A stretch of DNA of 64,000 nucleotides, from assembly GCA_035610835.1 (NCBI GenBank), contig CM069452.1:12433753-12497752 (forward strand), read 5' to 3'. Every line of letters begins with the position of its first letter. The first letter of the stretch is position 1. A model generated the notes under the pieces. It worked only from the letters and a program-made list of their open reading frames with translations, had not been told where the DNA came from and did no database searches. The DNA comes from Ophiura sarsii (taxonomy: Eukaryota > Echinodermata > Ophiuroidea > Amphilepidida > Ophiuridae). Both the position numbers and the translations under genes were made by a program. Below, one piece after another: positions 1 to 9,540 of this stretch.

Positions 1-1106
1 TTCTTTTTTAAACCTGCTGTTTTACAAATAGTATCCATCATGTTATAAAATTTATCAAGACAGATATCGGCAGAAACGTCAGATTCCTCGGCATGGGAGA
101 GGAATGATTTAATATCAGACTTAATGTTATCACGGGTAATCGCCAATTTCCATGACTCTGAACTATTATCAGACCAAGAGAATTGATTAGGCATGTCATT
201 CAATTGTGAGTCATTTGAAATTACATTATTTACATCATATTTACACCAGCTTGTTTGTAATATACACGATATCATACAGTGAATGGAGAATGGTACTAAA
301 TTATGAACCTTAAAGAAATCAATATCATTAAATAAATCGCAATCACAGAGCATATAATCAATCAAACTTGGAGTTCCCCTATGGTTGAAACACGTAAAGT
401 TACCACATAGGTCACCAAGTTTACGTCCATTGATTATCCGTAAACGATTACCTATACACATCTCCAGAAGTAATTTGCCATGAGCGTTAGGGGCTTTGAA
501 ATCTAAATTCCTTCTGAGAAGAGGAGCATCAACTATGTAATCATCGTGCACATCTATATATTTGCTTGTATCATTCAAAATGAAATCTGGTTCTAAACCA
601 GTTCTTGCGTTGAAATCCCCCATTAAAATACAACTACCATTTGAAGAGTATTTAGTGATATCTTTTTCAACTAATGAAAAAATATCATCTCTGCGTTGGC
701 TATAACCAGTGTTTGCAGGACTTATATAGACATTACAAATATAAATATCATTGTGAAGACCAAAAAATCGTTTACACAACTTAAACCAGATATACTCAGA
801 ATGTGTAGGTTTAAAAAATGTAACCCCCTTAATTAAATTAAGACGGATACCTACTGCTAATCCTCCATATGCATGGGGTGATTTTTTGGATCGTGGTCTA
901 TGATTTTGGACGATATGATATCCATCCAAGTGAATAATATCAGAGGTCTCACAGTGAGTTTCTGTCAGGCAAAATATATCTAGCTTAGTTAACATGTTAT
1001 GTACTGGAATCGATTCCAGTTTGGAGGTACGAACATTGGCAATCTTTGAAAAGAGGCTGTCGATATTCCAAGCACCAATTCTTAGAGAAGATTTTGAATA
1101 AGCCAT
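1..1106 (-). CDS. LINE ORF2, N-terminal apurinic-type endonuclease domain (partial)
   Basis: The frame is open from the ATG at 1,106 to the window edge, giving 368 residues with no stop. It begins 37 nt after the ORF1 stop, so translation by reinitiation or an internal entry is likely. Exonuclease-endonuclease-phosphatase motifs appear in order: GAWNID near the start, CLTETH, YGGLAVGIR, NVYISPANTG, MGDFNARTG around residue 163, and SLIDYML. This domain nicks target DNA to prime reverse transcription. The last motif, normally S-D-H, reads S-I-H (residue 275, bases 282-284), so a conserved catalytic aspartate is replaced. The reverse transcriptase domain should follow beyond base 1. Confidence 0.85.
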   Translation of the reverse strand, partial: MAYSKSSLRIGAWNIDSLFSKIANVRTSKLESIPVHNMLTKLDIFCLTETHCETSDIIHLDGYHIVQNHRPRSKKSPHAYGGLAVGIRLNLIKGVTFFKPTHSEYIWFKLCKRFFGLHNDIYICNVYISPANTGYSQRRDDIFSLVEKDITKYSSNGSCILMGDFNARTGLEPDFILNDTSKYIDVHDDYIVDAPLLRRNLDFKAPNAHGKLLLEMCIGNRLRIINGRKLGDLCGNFTCFNHRGTPSLIDYMLCDCDLFNDIDFFKVHNLVPFSIHCMISCILQTSWCKYDVNNVISNDSQLNDMPNQFSWSDNSSESWKLAITRDNIKSDIKSFLSHAEESDVSADICLDKFYNMMDTICKTAGLKK

Positions 1107-1143
1107 TGATTAATATAGTTAACTAACAGAGTAACAATACAGA

Positions 1144-3288
1144 TTATCTTGAATAATTAATTCTAGAAGAACGAAGATTCATTATCACTTCGATCTTACA
1201 CCTTAGATTACTTGCGAATACCCGTGTACCCTCATCGGACAGATGGTATCCATCTGAAGCCAGCAGATGATGATGAGGTGTACCGTTCTTTAAGAAGTTA
1301 CTGTGGTCACAAAAGGAGATATTATTAGCAGACATAGAAATATTACCTTTGAGGAGTGCATTAACAATCTCCGTCATAGTGTTGAGGTTGGTGTTGTCAA
1401 GTCGTGGCAATCCAAGTGATATAACAAACTTGGTGCGAGTGTATATCTCAGCATACTGTTCGATAACTGAACGGAGATGGTTTGCACATTCATGTGGATT
1501 TTGACTGTTTCTTATATCATTCGTTATTTCATGGATAACTATGCAGTCGGGGACGCCAGTTAGTTGCTCAAGCTGTGAGGCAGCTTCGTTTATAGTAAAG
1601 GCCTTTAGCATCTGGACGGTTGCCTGGGGCAATAACCGACGAGCATCCACCGGGGACAGATGTGAGTTACCAATGATAACAACCGAGGGTTTCGTATTTT
1701 CTGTTTGCGGCTGGCGATCCTCCGTTGTATCGCGAAATCGGCGACCATTGTAAGTGTGTGGCCGACGATTGTTATGATCATCTGAAACAGGAGTTTCGCG
1801 ATATCTAGCTCCACGACCGGCAGAGTAGCTGGCTCTGGTTTCACGGTTGTTGTCAGGATTCTTTCGAACGACAGAGGCATAAGATTGCTTACCGGGTTTA
1901 CTAGATGGACTTGATGTTGGTCGAGGTGCAGATGCCGCCGGTGTTGGTCGAGGTCGAGGTGCCATCAATGTTACCGGCAAGTTTGTCTTTGTCGTTGAAG
2001 AAATTTTTCCAACTGTCGTGAAGCTGGACGTGTCGACAGCTATCTGTGTACGTTTGGCTTCGTACAGTTCGTCTTTGGTGGAGAGGAGTTGTTGGTTAGC
2101 AGCCGCAAGTTGATTTTGTGAAGTTGTTAACTGACGCTCTTTCAGTTGAATGGTGGAGTTGTAATGTTCACATTTCGCCTTACATAAATCCAGGCCTTCG
2201 CGCAGTTTTGCCATATCAGAGTGACAGTCTTGCTGTCTGATTTTTATGGCTCTTTCAATGTCCATACGCAATTGGTGAACCGGCTGTTTCTCCCGCTGTT
2301 TCTCCTCGTTGTTTAACTGACATTTGAGTTCTTGATTTTCTTTCATCAAGGTTTCATTTGTTTTGGCCAATTGTTCTACTTCCTTCGTGAGAAAGTTCGA
2401 TTTGAGGTCATAATTCTCTTTAGTGACCCCGCATAACCTTTCTATCACTGACTGTTCTAATAGTCTGATTGCTTCAAGACACGTATGACTCTTCTCCTGA
2501 TGCGGTGCGTTGTCTGTCATTTTTTCTGTTTGACATGAAGTTGAAGTGACATATGGTTTATCAATTGGTGTAGGCCTACAAGCGATTGACGTTGTATCCG
2601 TTTTAGGTATGTCCATGTCCTGAGATGATACTGAAGCGACAGCAACGTCAGTTTGACATGCGATTGAAGCTTCTTGTCGTGACTTCTCGTGAGAGACTGA
2701 TAGCAAATGTTCCAATATATCTCGATCCGGTGTATGACAATTACTGCATGTAAATCTCCTATTGGAGTGACGCAAAATTGTCAGATGATAAGCTGGCAGG
2801 TTTGTACATTCATAATGTAATTTTGACGAGCAACTACTGCAACGGACCATGTATTTATGGGCTGCATTTTTGCACACACTGCAGCAGTTGTTATCTGTTT
2901 TTTGCTGAAGGTCTACAACAGTCGATGAGATGGATGAAGTAGGTCCGATGTTGCTAGCCTGCCCGCTAGTAGAAGTGTCACATACTTTCGTTGGCAGGTC
3001 AACTTTGGATGGAGAATTCGTGTTAACCAAATCATTGTCACTAACTTGATCGATCCTTACATCCGTTGAATGATATAGTAGGAAGTCCTCAGCATCTTTG
3101 CGAGATTCAAACGCCTTGTGGCATGCACCATGAAATTTATTGGTGCTCGCTTGGGCATCCGACCATCGAGTAAAAACTCCGACTTTTCTGCCAGCTGCAA
3201 CAGCATAATATTTAGCCTGACTTTTTGATTTTTTAGACTTCAACTTAGTATCCGTAATATTATCTGCAATGATAATATTATCCGCCAT
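1144..3288 (-). CDS. LINE ORF1: hybrid-binding domain, PHD finger, coiled coil, SGNH esterase
   Basis: This ORF1 protein of a CR1-like LINE has 714 residues from the ATG at 3,288, which has A at -3 and G at +4. The frame stays open further upstream but has no ATG there. Residues about 26-72 (from KYYAVAAGRK through DAEDFL) match the RNase H1 N-terminal hybrid-binding domain, also called the caulimovirus VI-type domain. Residues 136-184 form a C4HC3 PHD finger (Cys136, 139, 150, 153, His158, Cys161, 181, 184). A Glu/Lys/Gln-rich coiled coil covers about 270-430, followed by a Pro/Ser/Arg-rich basic linker. Residues about 534-704 are an SGNH-type esterase: GNSH at 540-543 (nucleophile Ser542), the EITND block at 587-591 and DGYH at 679-682. 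In known elements ORF1 binds the LINE RNA; the role of the esterase is unclear. Domain assignments are from motif reading. Confidence 0.85.
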   Translation of the reverse strand: MADNIIIADNITDTKLKSKKSKSQAKYYAVAAGRKVGVFTRWSDAQASTNKFHGACHKAFESRKDAEDFLLYHSTDVRIDQVSDNDLVNTNSPSKVDLPTKVCDTSTSGQASNIGPTSSISSTVVDLQQKTDNNCCSVCKNAAHKYMVRCSSCSSKLHYECTNLPAYHLTILRHSNRRFTCSNCHTPDRDILEHLLSVSHEKSRQEASIACQTDVAVASVSSQDMDIPKTDTTSIACRPTPIDKPYVTSTSCQTEKMTDNAPHQEKSHTCLEAIRLLEQSVIERLCGVTKENYDLKSNFLTKEVEQLAKTNETLMKENQELKCQLNNEEKQREKQPVHQLRMDIERAIKIRQQDCHSDMAKLREGLDLCKAKCEHYNSTIQLKERQLTTSQNQLAAANQQLLSTKDELYEAKRTQIAVDTSSFTTVGKISSTTKTNLPVTLMAPRPRPTPAASAPRPTSSPSSKPGKQSYASVVRKNPDNNRETRASYSAGRGARYRETPVSDDHNNRRPHTYNGRRFRDTTEDRQPQTENTKPSVVIIGNSHLSPVDARRLLPQATVQMLKAFTINEAASQLEQLTGVPDCIVIHEITNDIRNSQNPHECANHLRSVIEQYAEIYTRTKFVISLGLPRLDNTNLNTMTEIVNALLKGNISMSANNISFCDHSNFLKNGTPHHHLLASDGYHLSDEGTRVFASNLRCKIEVIMNLRSSRINYSR

Positions 3289-3638
3289 GATAATAAAGAA
3301 ACTAGAGAAACATGACGATACCAACCGATACCAACCGTTTCTATGTTGTGCTGCGCGACCGCGTTTAACATGGCGCACGCGGTTCGGCGCACACGTAATG
3401 ACGCAGACAAAAAGTGTACGCGTTTGTGGCGCAAACCGTGCACATTGTAACGGAGCAGAGTGAAAGCAGGCAGTCCGTATACACTCTTAGAAAAAGGATG
3501 CTTCAGGCTTCAGGGGTTCTTGGCTGTCCACGGCTGTTTGACAGTCCGATTTATTATGACGTCATCTTAACGTTTCTCAATACTTTCGATAGTTCGATTA
3601 TCACGCAAACCAGTTGAGTGCATGTACTATGTACGCGT

Positions 3639-4102
3639 CCTATATCTCAACGTGCAATTATGCGCAAGCCGCAAATCTAAGCACCATTTACACTTATTTT
3701 TTTCTCGTATGGCCTCTCTCTAGAGTCTCTTATTTAACGTTGGACCAGCGGGAAATCTTATGATTCATACACTAAATACAAAAATTTCTTGTGCATAAGA
3801 TGCTGTCATTTTCGTATCCGGGCCTCCAATATTTGGTTTGTATGTTAACATTATTTTGGTAACATCGTTTTCAAGTTTGCTTACGAAACAGCAGTTCCCT
3901 ATATCTCAACGTGCAATCATGCGGAGCTCCGCAAATCTAAGCACCATTTACACTGATTTTTGTCTCGTTAGGCCTCTCTCTAGAGTCTCTTATTTAACGT
4001 TGGACCAGCGGGAAATCTTATTATTTATACACTAAATACAAAAATTTCTTGTGCATAAGATGCTTGCATTTTCGTATCCGGGCCTCCAATATTTGGTTTG
4101 TA
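3639..4102 (+). repeat. Direct duplication of about 200 bp
   Basis: Bases 3,639-3,842 and 3,898-4,102 are about 95% alike by eye. Shared stretches run from CCTATATCTCAACGTGCAAT to CCTCCAATATTTGGTTTGTA, separated by about 56 unrelated bases. The duplication lies directly before the 180-bp array and may mark the same unequal-exchange activity. Confidence 0.85.
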
Positions 4103-4204
4103 ATTTCACATTTTACTGCTCACACCGTGTGTTTCTTTTAGTATTCGTCATTTGGATTCTCAAAATGGATGCCAGTAACACACAGGCAGCAGGTATAGGA
4201 CTAG

Positions 4205-6010
4205 TAAAAAAATGTGCCCTCCGATTTGCTTTTTTGTATATTATATCACATTTTGAGTTACGTATAATGTTTTTTTTATCGAACTGGTCAATCTGCGACA
4301 TATTTGGCCGAATAACTTACGTTTGCGTTGAAACCGCAACCAAAAAAGTCTTTTTTAGAGCGCGCAAGGCTAAAAAAGCTGAATATCCTAATATGTGCCC
4401 CACGATTTGCTTTTTGGGATATTATATCACATTTTGAGTTACGTATAGTGTTTTTTTATCGAACTGGTCAATCTGCGACATATTTGGCGGAATAACTTAC
4501 GTTCGCGTTGAAACCGCAACCAAAAAAGTCTTTTTTAGAGCGCGCAAGGCTAAAAAGCTGAATATCCTAATATGTGCCCCACGATTTGCTTTTTGGGATA
4601 TTATATCACATTTTGAGTTACGTATAATGTTTTTTTATCGAACTGGTCAATCTGCGACATATTTGGCCGAATAACTTACGTTCGCGTTGAAACCGCAACC
4701 AAAAAAGTCTTTTTTAGAGCGCGCAAGGCTAAAAAAGCTGAATATCCTAATATGTGCCCCACGACTTTTTTTGTGGATATTATATCACATTTTGAGTTAC
4801 GTATAGTGTTTTTTTATCGAACTGGTCAATCTGCGACATATTTGGCGGAATAACTTACGTTCGCGTTGAAACCGCAACCAAAAAAGTCTTTTTTAGAGCG
4901 CGCAAGGCTAAAAAAGCTGAATATCCTAATATGTGCCCCACGATTTGCTTTTTGGGATATTATATCACATTTTGAGTTACGTATAGTGTTTTTTTATCGA
5001 ACTGGTCAATCTGCGACATATTTGGCGGAATAACTTAGGTTCGCGTTGAAACCGCAACCAAAAAAGTCTTTTTTAGAGCGCGCAAGGCTAAAAAAGCTGA
5101 ATATCCTAATATGTGCCCCACGATTTGCTTTTTGGGATATTATATCACATTTTGAGTTACGTATAATGTTTTTTTATCGAACTGGTAAATCTGCGACATA
5201 TTTGGCGGAATAACTTACGTTCGCGTTGAAACCGCAACCAAAAAAGTCTTTTTTAGAGCGCGCAAGGCTAAAAAAGCTGAATATCCTAATATGTGCCCCA
5301 CGATTTGCTTTTTGGGATATTATATCACATTTTGAGTTACGTATAATGTTTTTTTATCGAACTGGTCAATCTGCGACATATTTGGCGGAATAACTTACGT
5401 TCGCGTTGAAACCGCAACCAAAAAAGTCTTTTTTAGAGCGCGCAAGGCTAAAAAAGCTGAATATCCTAATATGTGCCCCACGATTTGCTTTTTGGGATAT
5501 TATATCACATTTTGAGTTACGTATAGTGTTTTTTTATCGAACTGGTCAATCTGCGACATATTTGGCGGAATAACTTAGGTTCGCGTTGAAACCGCAACCA
5601 AAAAAGTCTTTTTTAGAGCGCGCAAGGCTAAAAAAGCTGAATATCCTAATATGTGCCCCACGATTTGCTTTTTGGGATATTATATCACATTTTGAGTTAC
5701 GTATAATGTTTTTTTATCGAACTGGTAAATCTGCGACATATTTGGCGGAATAACTTACGTTCGCGTTGAAACCGCAACCAAAAAAGTCTTTTTTAGAGCG
5801 CGCAAGGCTAAAAAAGCTGAATATCCTAATATGTGCCCCACGATTTGCTTTTTGGGATATTATATCACATTTTGAGTTACGTATAGTGTTTTTTTATCGA
5901 ACTGGTCAATCTGCGACATATTTGGCGGAATAACTTACGTTCGCGTTGAAACCGCAACCAAAAAAGTCTTTTTTAGAGCGCGCAAGGCTAAAAAAGCTGA
6001 ATGTCCTAAT
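4205..6010 (+). repeat. 180-bp satellite array, ten monomers
   Basis: Monomers begin at about 4,205, 4,381, 4,559, 4,739, 4,919, 5,099, 5,279, 5,459, 5,639 and 5,819. Each carries GATTTGCTTTTTGGGATATT, TTATCGAACTGGT, AACTTACGTTCGCG and AGAGCGCGCAAGGC. The first monomer is the most diverged and the later ones differ at only a few diagnostic positions. The array stops abruptly after AATGTCCTAAT near 6,010. Short open frames here are by-products of the repeat. Confidence 0.95.
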
Positions 6011-6300
6011 AAAATCGGGCTTGTATGAATGGCCACCGTCAGAAATAAATAGCTGAACAAAGTAAATGAACAAAGAACGTGATTAAAATGGATCTAGCAG
6101 TGATAAATGTATTTAAAAGCCCCCCGTCCTAACTGGTGCATATCCCTTTGTTCTATAATCCTTGGTTACGGAGCTGAGCGGCACGGTTAGATTTACCTAG
6201 TTTTACCCGATAATCGACAATTGATAATCAATCTGTGCTGCCCTCTGTTTTGAAGATGCGATTATAAATCGGACAATTTACACGCGATCAAACAGCCGTG

Positions 6301-6471
6301 TGTCCCGTATGGAACCCTTTATATCACCTTAAAAGGTTCAAAAAAGAACCATTTTAAGGTTCAAAATAGGCAAAATATGGGCAAACATTGGTCTTTCGAA
6401 CCTCTAAAGGTTCTCTACAGAACCTTTTGGGGCCTTTAAAATCAAAGAACCTTAAACCATTATACGGGACA
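6301..6471. mobile_element. Small palindromic MITE in the right arm of the satellite element
   Basis: The ends are TGTCCCGTATGG and CCATTATACGGGACA. The interior has several inverted AAAGGTTC/GAACCTTT words. The corresponding left arm near 3,525 reads GGCTGTCCACGGCTG without this segment, which supports insertion. Confidence 0.55.
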
Positions 6472-6549
6472 GCCAAGAACCCCTCTGAAGCACCCTTTTT
6501 CTAATAGTGTACCCTAAAGCCACCTCCTCCTCTCCGCACTTCCCTTACT

Positions 6550-8200
6550 TGATAATCTGGATATAAGGGCACATGGGGCATCTGGATAAACGGAACGTGT
6601 GGTACATTATCATGATTATTATAGAGTGTCTGGATTATTCAGGGCATCCGTGGTATCTGGATTACGGGGTTCACTATAAAACGAGTCTCAAATTACCTGG
6701 ATATACTATGCGCAGGTGGGCCACCTGTGATAACTGGATTTCAAGGGTGTACACTCAGGTAGTATCTCGGGAGGCTTTATAGAACACAGCAAACATGATA
6801 AAGGGACTACATATACTATACGTTAAGGCCCCACATGCCTATTGGAGGAATAATGTATTTAATGTAAATAGGCCAAACAAAACCCGGATGGCACACATTG
6901 TGCTCAAGTACAAGCGTGGAATGGTACAAGTGATCTTGATGATAGACTCCGCCGACCATAAAACTAAACGACCGACTATAAAACTATAACGCTCAGAACG
7001 TAGGCCTACTGAATTACCTGGATACAGTATGTGCATATGGGCAGTGGCGACACTTGCACCAGCACCATATGTTAAAGGCATATTATGTGATCTTTTCCAG
7101 AGAGCGCCCTCTATTCGTGATTTTTTTTAGAGAGTAGATTTTCTTGCAGATTTACATTTCTGATCATAAATCGTACATATATTCCAAGTTACAGAGCGAT
7201 ACGATTCCTAATTACCTCAAAATCATGGTTTTAGAGTGAATTTAGACTAGAATAAAATAAGTTGTCGGATATCCGACAGTTTATTTTCACTCTAAAACCA
7301 TGATTTTGAAGTAATTAAGAATCGTATCGCCCTGTAACTTGGAATGTATGTACGATTTATGATCAGAAATGTAAATCTGCAAGAAAATCTGCTTTCAATT
7401 TTTTTCGATGTTGAGGGCGTTCCATGGAAAGATCACATAATATACCTTTAAAGGAGTAAAACGGGGTGGCAGGGCAATAAAAGAATCGGGGGAGACATTT
7501 AAAAGCTAATTTTATGTAACTTTCAATTTTGACATTAAAATTCAACTTTTTATTATTTGGGGTACAAAATAGGTAGAGACATGCGCTGACAGGAGTATAA
7601 CTGGGGGTATTAAGAACACGTTGATGGAGTAGGCCTACTCGGATTAAGATCTTGGGTATCTGTATTATTTAAGAGCACATTGGGCCTAGGCTCATGGTGT
7701 ATTAAGGGCACCATGTCACTTACATTATATCAAGGGCACCTTAGTACCTGAATTATTTAAGGACATACTCTTGATTGATATTTATATAAACATTTATAAC
7801 GCTTTGATATTACTGACCTCTGCCTATTGTGACTTTTACTGTCCGCTATCTTCGGCACCCGCGTTTAATTTACTTGACTATGATAAAGTAAGGGCACCTG
7901 GGTATCTCGAGATAACGGCACACGGCACACTGCAGTGGGCCTACCTTGATTATGTGGTATCCAGTGCATTATTAAGGGCACCTGGGGTAACTGGATTAGG
8001 GGGTAGGGCTTAGGCCTATGGGGTCCCTGGATATAATGGGACAACGGGTACCTGCATTTCAGGTCTCATGGGAGACCTACATAGGTATCTGGAAACACAA
8101 ACGTAGGCCTACCTAGATTAAGGCAATGTATAACATGGATTATCAAAAGCACCTGCGATATTCGGATTATTTAGGGCCCCGTCTGGATTATGTATGACAT
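6550..8200 (+). repeat. Degenerate minisatellite of about 30 bp, split by a MITE
   Basis: Words of the type TATCTGGATTATTTAAGGGCA and GGCACCTGGGTATCTGGAT recur irregularly at 6,560-6,770 and again at 7,620-8,200. The copies are too decayed to give a fixed period. The two blocks are separated by the TTAA-flanked palindrome at 7,076-7,447. No protein-coding signal was recognised in this stretch. Confidence 0.6.
7076..7447. mobile_element. Palindromic MITE with TTAA target duplication
   Basis: TTAA lies at 7,072-7,075 and 7,448-7,451. The ends are AGGCATATTATGTGATC and GATCACATAATATACCT, and inverted arms of about 160 bp meet at a 16-bp perfect palindrome (TGTCGGATATCCGACA, 7,263-7,278). TTAA target duplication is the hallmark of the piggyBac superfamily. 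No transposase is encoded, so it would depend on an enzyme supplied in trans. Confidence 0.8.
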
Positions 8201-8262
8201 GTTCTTGATATTATTGTATCAAATTTTCTTACGCTTTGTTTACTTATTCCCCGTGAAATTTT

Positions 8263-8298
8263 CTAGCGGGTCCAGCGCGAAGCGCTGGTGCCCGCTAG
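8263..8298 (+). other. GC-rich hairpin ending CTAG, possible Helitron 3' end
   Basis: The arms CTAGCGGG-T-CCAGCGC and GCGCTGG-TG-CCCGCTAG pair around a GAA loop and the sequence continues with T. Helitrons end in a short GC hairpin and CTRR and insert between A and T, which fits here. No 5' TC end or Rep/helicase coding was found, so it may be only a local palindrome. Confidence 0.35.
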
Positions 8299-8310
8299 TA
8301 CCAATGAAAA

Positions 8311-8656
8311 GCTGACGTGTTCATCTTTACAATGGTACCAAATTTGAAGCAATCCCATGTTCTTAGTGCTCAGCCACTGGCTTGAGAACATGGATAGGTC
8401 GTTATCTGAATGTGCCAACATCAACTCTATTTTGTACTCAAAAGTCAATAGAGCATCACTCTACACTGTACTGGTCAATGCAACACTCCATTGAACAGAC
8501 GACAAAGTGAACATGAAACAGGGCATGAAATAAGGCATGAAATGGTGTTGATCTTGGCACATTCGGATTGTGACCTACCCATGTTCTCAAGTGGCTGAGG
8601 ATTGGAACAAGGGATTGCTTTAAATTGGGTATAATTTTGAAGATGAACACATGAGC
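8311..8656. mobile_element. Decayed palindromic MITE
   Basis: The left arm (8,311 to about 8,420) and right arm (about 8,545 to 8,656) are inverted copies sharing GTGTTCATCTT, AGCAATCCC and GAACATGG words. The central loop is about 120 bp. Both arms have many mismatches and no target duplication was identified. Confidence 0.65.
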
Positions 8657-9242
8657 TTTACACTGATATATAACATTGAATGAACCATTCCTGAGATGTT
8701 TGTAAATGTTGTGCTTGAACAAAGTTTCCGAACTTTTTTTAGCAGTTTATATATCCTTGGTAAACAAATGGAACATTTGATAACATATGCCCATAAATCA
8801 TACTGTACCCTTTTCAAATGTTGATACGGAAAACTATGTTATAATGAGCCTAAACAGTCATAATAATCAAATGCTAAACATCGGGTATTATGTTATTGTT
8901 TTTAATGTTTAAGTTAAAGTACAAACATTGATGATATATAATATAAAAGCAACTAATGCATTTCGACTTCAACATTTGCTCCAAAATGACGGTATTTATA
9001 AAATAGCAAATTTCAAAAAAATGGCAGCACATGATGTCCTCTCAGGTTTACCGACAACTTGTGAGTTGGCGGTAATTTTGAAATAGAACCCTTGTAGGTC
9101 AATTTGCAAAGTAGGGGATTGGTATATCGTATAACCGGGTACATCAACTTGAGAATTCTCTTGCTATCTCTATGTGCAAGCAGTATGAGACAGTAAATGT
9201 CGTATGTCCATCTAATCTACGAAAAGGCTTTCCCGTAGTTGA
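8657..9242. other. No gene seen
   Basis: AT-rich sequence with stops in all frames. No repeat unit, exon-like segment or RNA gene was recognised. Confidence 0.5.
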
Positions 9243-9540
9243 AGAAAAAGACAATTAGGATTACGATCTTTCTGCAAAGGTTCTTTCCATGGGACAATAA
9301 TTACTCTTGATAATCCCGAAATTATCAGGAACTCGGCTACATTCGAACTTGAGCCTGATACGTCCATGGTAAGCCCCACACTACCGGAATCGAATACTAT
9401 AGGCCTACCCCCTGTAGCGATGCAAGCATCGATAACCCACCAGAAGTTGCCATCACGGATTTCAAGAGGCAGATGGATTCAGCAAAAGTGAGAAAAGACG
9501 ATGCATCTGAATTGAACCTTAGAACTCAAGTATGTCGTTA
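9243..9540 (+). pseudogene. Unrecognised coding-like segment, two overlapping open frames
   Basis: One frame is open from about 9,243 to 9,493 and includes the words GTIITLDNPEIIRNSATFEL. A second is open from about 9,360 to 9,540 with NPPEVAITDFKRQMDSAK and ends at a plausible GTATGT donor near 9,533. A GTAAGC donor-like site follows ATG near 9,372. The composition is protein-like, but neither frame matches the prolyl hydroxylase N-terminus or another family I recognise. It could be a frameshifted pseudogene, an exon, or chance. Confidence 0.25.

Larger units (their letters stand above)
1..3479 (-). mobile_element. Non-LTR retrotransposon (LINE, CR1-like), 5' part
   Basis: The element is read on the minus strand and leaves the window at base 1. 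It has a short GC-rich leader (about 3,289-3,479), ORF1 (3,288 to 1,144), a 37-nt spacer, and ORF2 starting at 1,106. The order of a PHD/coiled-coil/esterase ORF1 followed by an endonuclease ORF2 is typical of CR1-group LINEs of animals. Both frames are open, so the copy is young or only lightly decayed. The reverse transcriptase and 3' end lie outside the window. The 5' limit is inferred from the start of the next element at 3,480. Confidence 0.85.
3482..6509. mobile_element. TA-flanked inverted-repeat element containing a satellite array
   Basis: Left arm (3,482 to about 3,600) and right arm (about 6,190 to 6,509) are inverted copies. Both start CACTNTTAGAAAAAGG and share the words GGGGTTCTTGGCTGTCC, ACGGCTGTTTGA and TGTCCGATTTAT. 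TA lies outside each end (3,480-3,481 and 6,510-6,511). The right arm has an extra palindromic insert (6,301-6,471) that the left arm lacks. The interior holds a 0.2-kb duplication and ten 180-bp satellite monomers. No transposase frame was seen. The arms have diverged, so this reading is probable rather than certain. Confidence 0.6.

Noticed and set aside
3289..3378. Thirty-residue N-terminal extension of the LINE ORF1
   Set aside because: The extension would start at GTG. The first ATG is at 3,288 and has a good start context, so the extension is treated as 5' leader.
4051..4437. 128-residue open frame at the start of the satellite
   Set aside because: It runs from the duplicated segment into the 180-bp array and is not kept in later monomers.
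4205..6010. CRISPR-like reading of the regular array
   Set aside because: The 180-bp units are repeated throughout with no unique spacers, so this is a satellite.
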